Made by a program: the position numbers and the translations under genes. A model generated the notes under the pieces. The model was given only the letters and a program-made list of their open reading frames with translations. It ran no database searches and was not told the DNA's origin. Shown one piece after another: positions 63,317-64,000 of a stretch of 64,000 bases of DNA. Source of the DNA: Alphaproteobacteria bacterium. Lineage in GTDB: Bacteria; Pseudomonadota; Alphaproteobacteria; Caulobacterales; Hyphomonadaceae. The DNA is taken from positions 62,001-126,000 of the forward strand of contig JAGWYJ010000005.1 in the NCBI GenBank assembly GCA_018969425.1, written 5' to 3'. The stretch's first letter is position 1; each line of letters begins with the position of its first letter.

Positions 63317-64000
63317 GTTCGGTGAACAACTCCATCAAGAGGGCGTGGGGTTTGCGACCATCGAGTATGACGGCAGCCTCAACGCCTTTTTCCACCGCCT
63401 GCATTGCAGTTTCAAGCTTCGGTATCATTCCGTCGCGCGCGGTGCCGTCCGTGATGAGGCCCCTGGCTTCCTCACGAGACAGCTGCTTGATCAGTTGACC
63501 GGACTTATCGAGGACCCCGACCACATCCGTGAGAAGAAGAAGTCGTTTCGCCTTAAGAGCCGCAGCCACTGCTCCGGCGGCAGTATCGGCGTTGATGTTG
63601 AAGCTCATGCCGTCCGCGCCGACGCCGACCGGAGCAACCACTGGAATGAAGTCATCCTCCGCCTGGGCGGCGAGCGCTTCAAGAACCGAGGGATCCACAC
63701 GATCGGGTTCTCCGACGAAGCCTAGGTCGACAACCTGCTCGATGTTTGAGTCAGGGTCGCGCCTGGTTCTTGTCGCCTTTACGGCGGTTATCAGGTTGGC
63801 GTCGGTCCCGGACAGACCCACCGCCTTGCCTCCGGCGGCGTTGATCGCCCTTACGATTGTCTTATTGATCGCTCCCGCGAGAACCATCTCGACGATTTCC
63901 ATCGAGGCGGCGTCAGTGACCCGAAGGCCGTCTTCAAACCTCGACTTGATGCCGAGCTTGTCAAGCATTCGGCCGATTTGCGGGCCGCCTCCGTGCACAA
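63291..64000 (-). CDS. argB: Acetylglutamate kinase, C-terminal part (cut by window end)
   Basis: Phosphorylates N-acetylglutamate, the second step of arginine/ornithine synthesis. About 236 residues are present, starting at the VHGGGPQIG substrate loop. [35 protein letters not shown] and [14 protein letters not shown] follow, and GGKAVGL[22 protein letters not shown] completes the ATP-binding half. Roughly 65 N-terminal residues with the KYGGNAM motif lie outside the window. It heads the minus-strand run argB / DUF1036 / HAD / dapD / dapE / tamA / tamB. Confidence 0.95.
   Translation of the reverse strand, partial: VHGGGPQIGRMLDKLGIKSRFEDGLRVTDAASMEIVEMVLAGAINKTIVRAINAAGGKAVGLSGTDANLITAVKATRTRRDPDSNIEQVVDLGFVGEPDRVDPSVLEALAAQAEDDFIPVVAPVGVGADGMSFNINADTAAGAVAAALKAKRLLLLTDVVGVLDKSGQLIKQLSREEARGLITDGTARDGMIPKLETAMQAVEKGVEAAVILDGRKPHALLMELFTEHGAGTLVR

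Overview
The window is GC-rich alphaproteobacterial chromosome with mostly housekeeping content. Gene order supports this: secA / lipoprotein prolyl isomerase / argJ / mutT, ubiG / lysC / ptsP / prfA / prmC / DUF4167, leucyl aminopeptidase / NlpC-P60, ffs / dnaX / ybaB, and argB / HAD nucleotidase / dapD / dapE are alphaproteobacterial neighbourhoods. A Flp/CpaA pilus pair and a carboxyspermidine-type polyamine route fit a Caulobacterales, Hyphomonadales or Parvularculales relative, but that placement is inference. I saw no insertion sequence, prophage, CRISPR array, tRNA gene or rRNA gene.

Layout. 1-6.9 kb: N-terminal part of secA (minus), a lipoprotein prolyl isomerase, argJ and mutT, then an NDUFAF5-like methyltransferase, grxC, DUF1178 and ubiG. 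7.1-18.8 kb: lysC, ptsP, a RodZ-like protein, ispG, a CE15-like esterase, prfA, a MOSC protein, prmC, DUF4167 and a GNAT protein. 19-23.4 kb: a glyoxalase-like protein and a polyamine module in which carboxyspermidine dehydrogenase and decarboxylase converge on an ornithine decarboxylase that has its own promoter and a structured leader resembling the alphaproteobacterial speF RNA. 23.7-31.1 kb: an M16 protease and a penicillin-acylase-family enzyme, both predicted lipoproteins, then a lone PstS-like protein and a GT4 glycosyltransferase. 31.3-35.7 kb: nrdA and nrdB, each preceded by NrdR-box-like sites and separated by a gene of unknown function. 35.8-45.3 kb: a second acylase, a DUF883/holin-X-like pair, amn, a 54-residue Flp pilin with its prepilin peptidase, a DUF1254 protein, an M17 aminopeptidase and a C40 peptidase. 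45.4-53.3 kb: membrane-anchored cytochrome c, pheA, nudC, the signal recognition particle RNA, dnaX, ybaB, a small membrane protein, fmt, a GNAT protein and truA. 53.3-64 kb: a long minus-strand run argB (cut by the window end), DUF1036, HAD nucleotidase, dapD, dapE, tamA, tamB.

How the genes connect. LysC opens the aspartate pathway; its later product aspartate semialdehyde feeds diaminopimelate/lysine synthesis (DapD and DapE are here) and is the co-substrate of the carboxyspermidine dehydrogenase. ArgJ and ArgB belong to arginine/ornithine synthesis, and ornithine feeds the decarboxylase. TamA/TamB, the lipoproteins and SecA form an envelope theme.

I did not find a clearly undescribed multi-gene system. 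The best leads are the speF-like leader on the ornithine decarboxylase, the paired NrdR boxes on a split nrd locus, a CE15-like esterase with a Gln at the canonical acid position, and two distinct acylases of the family that includes quorum-quenching enzymes.
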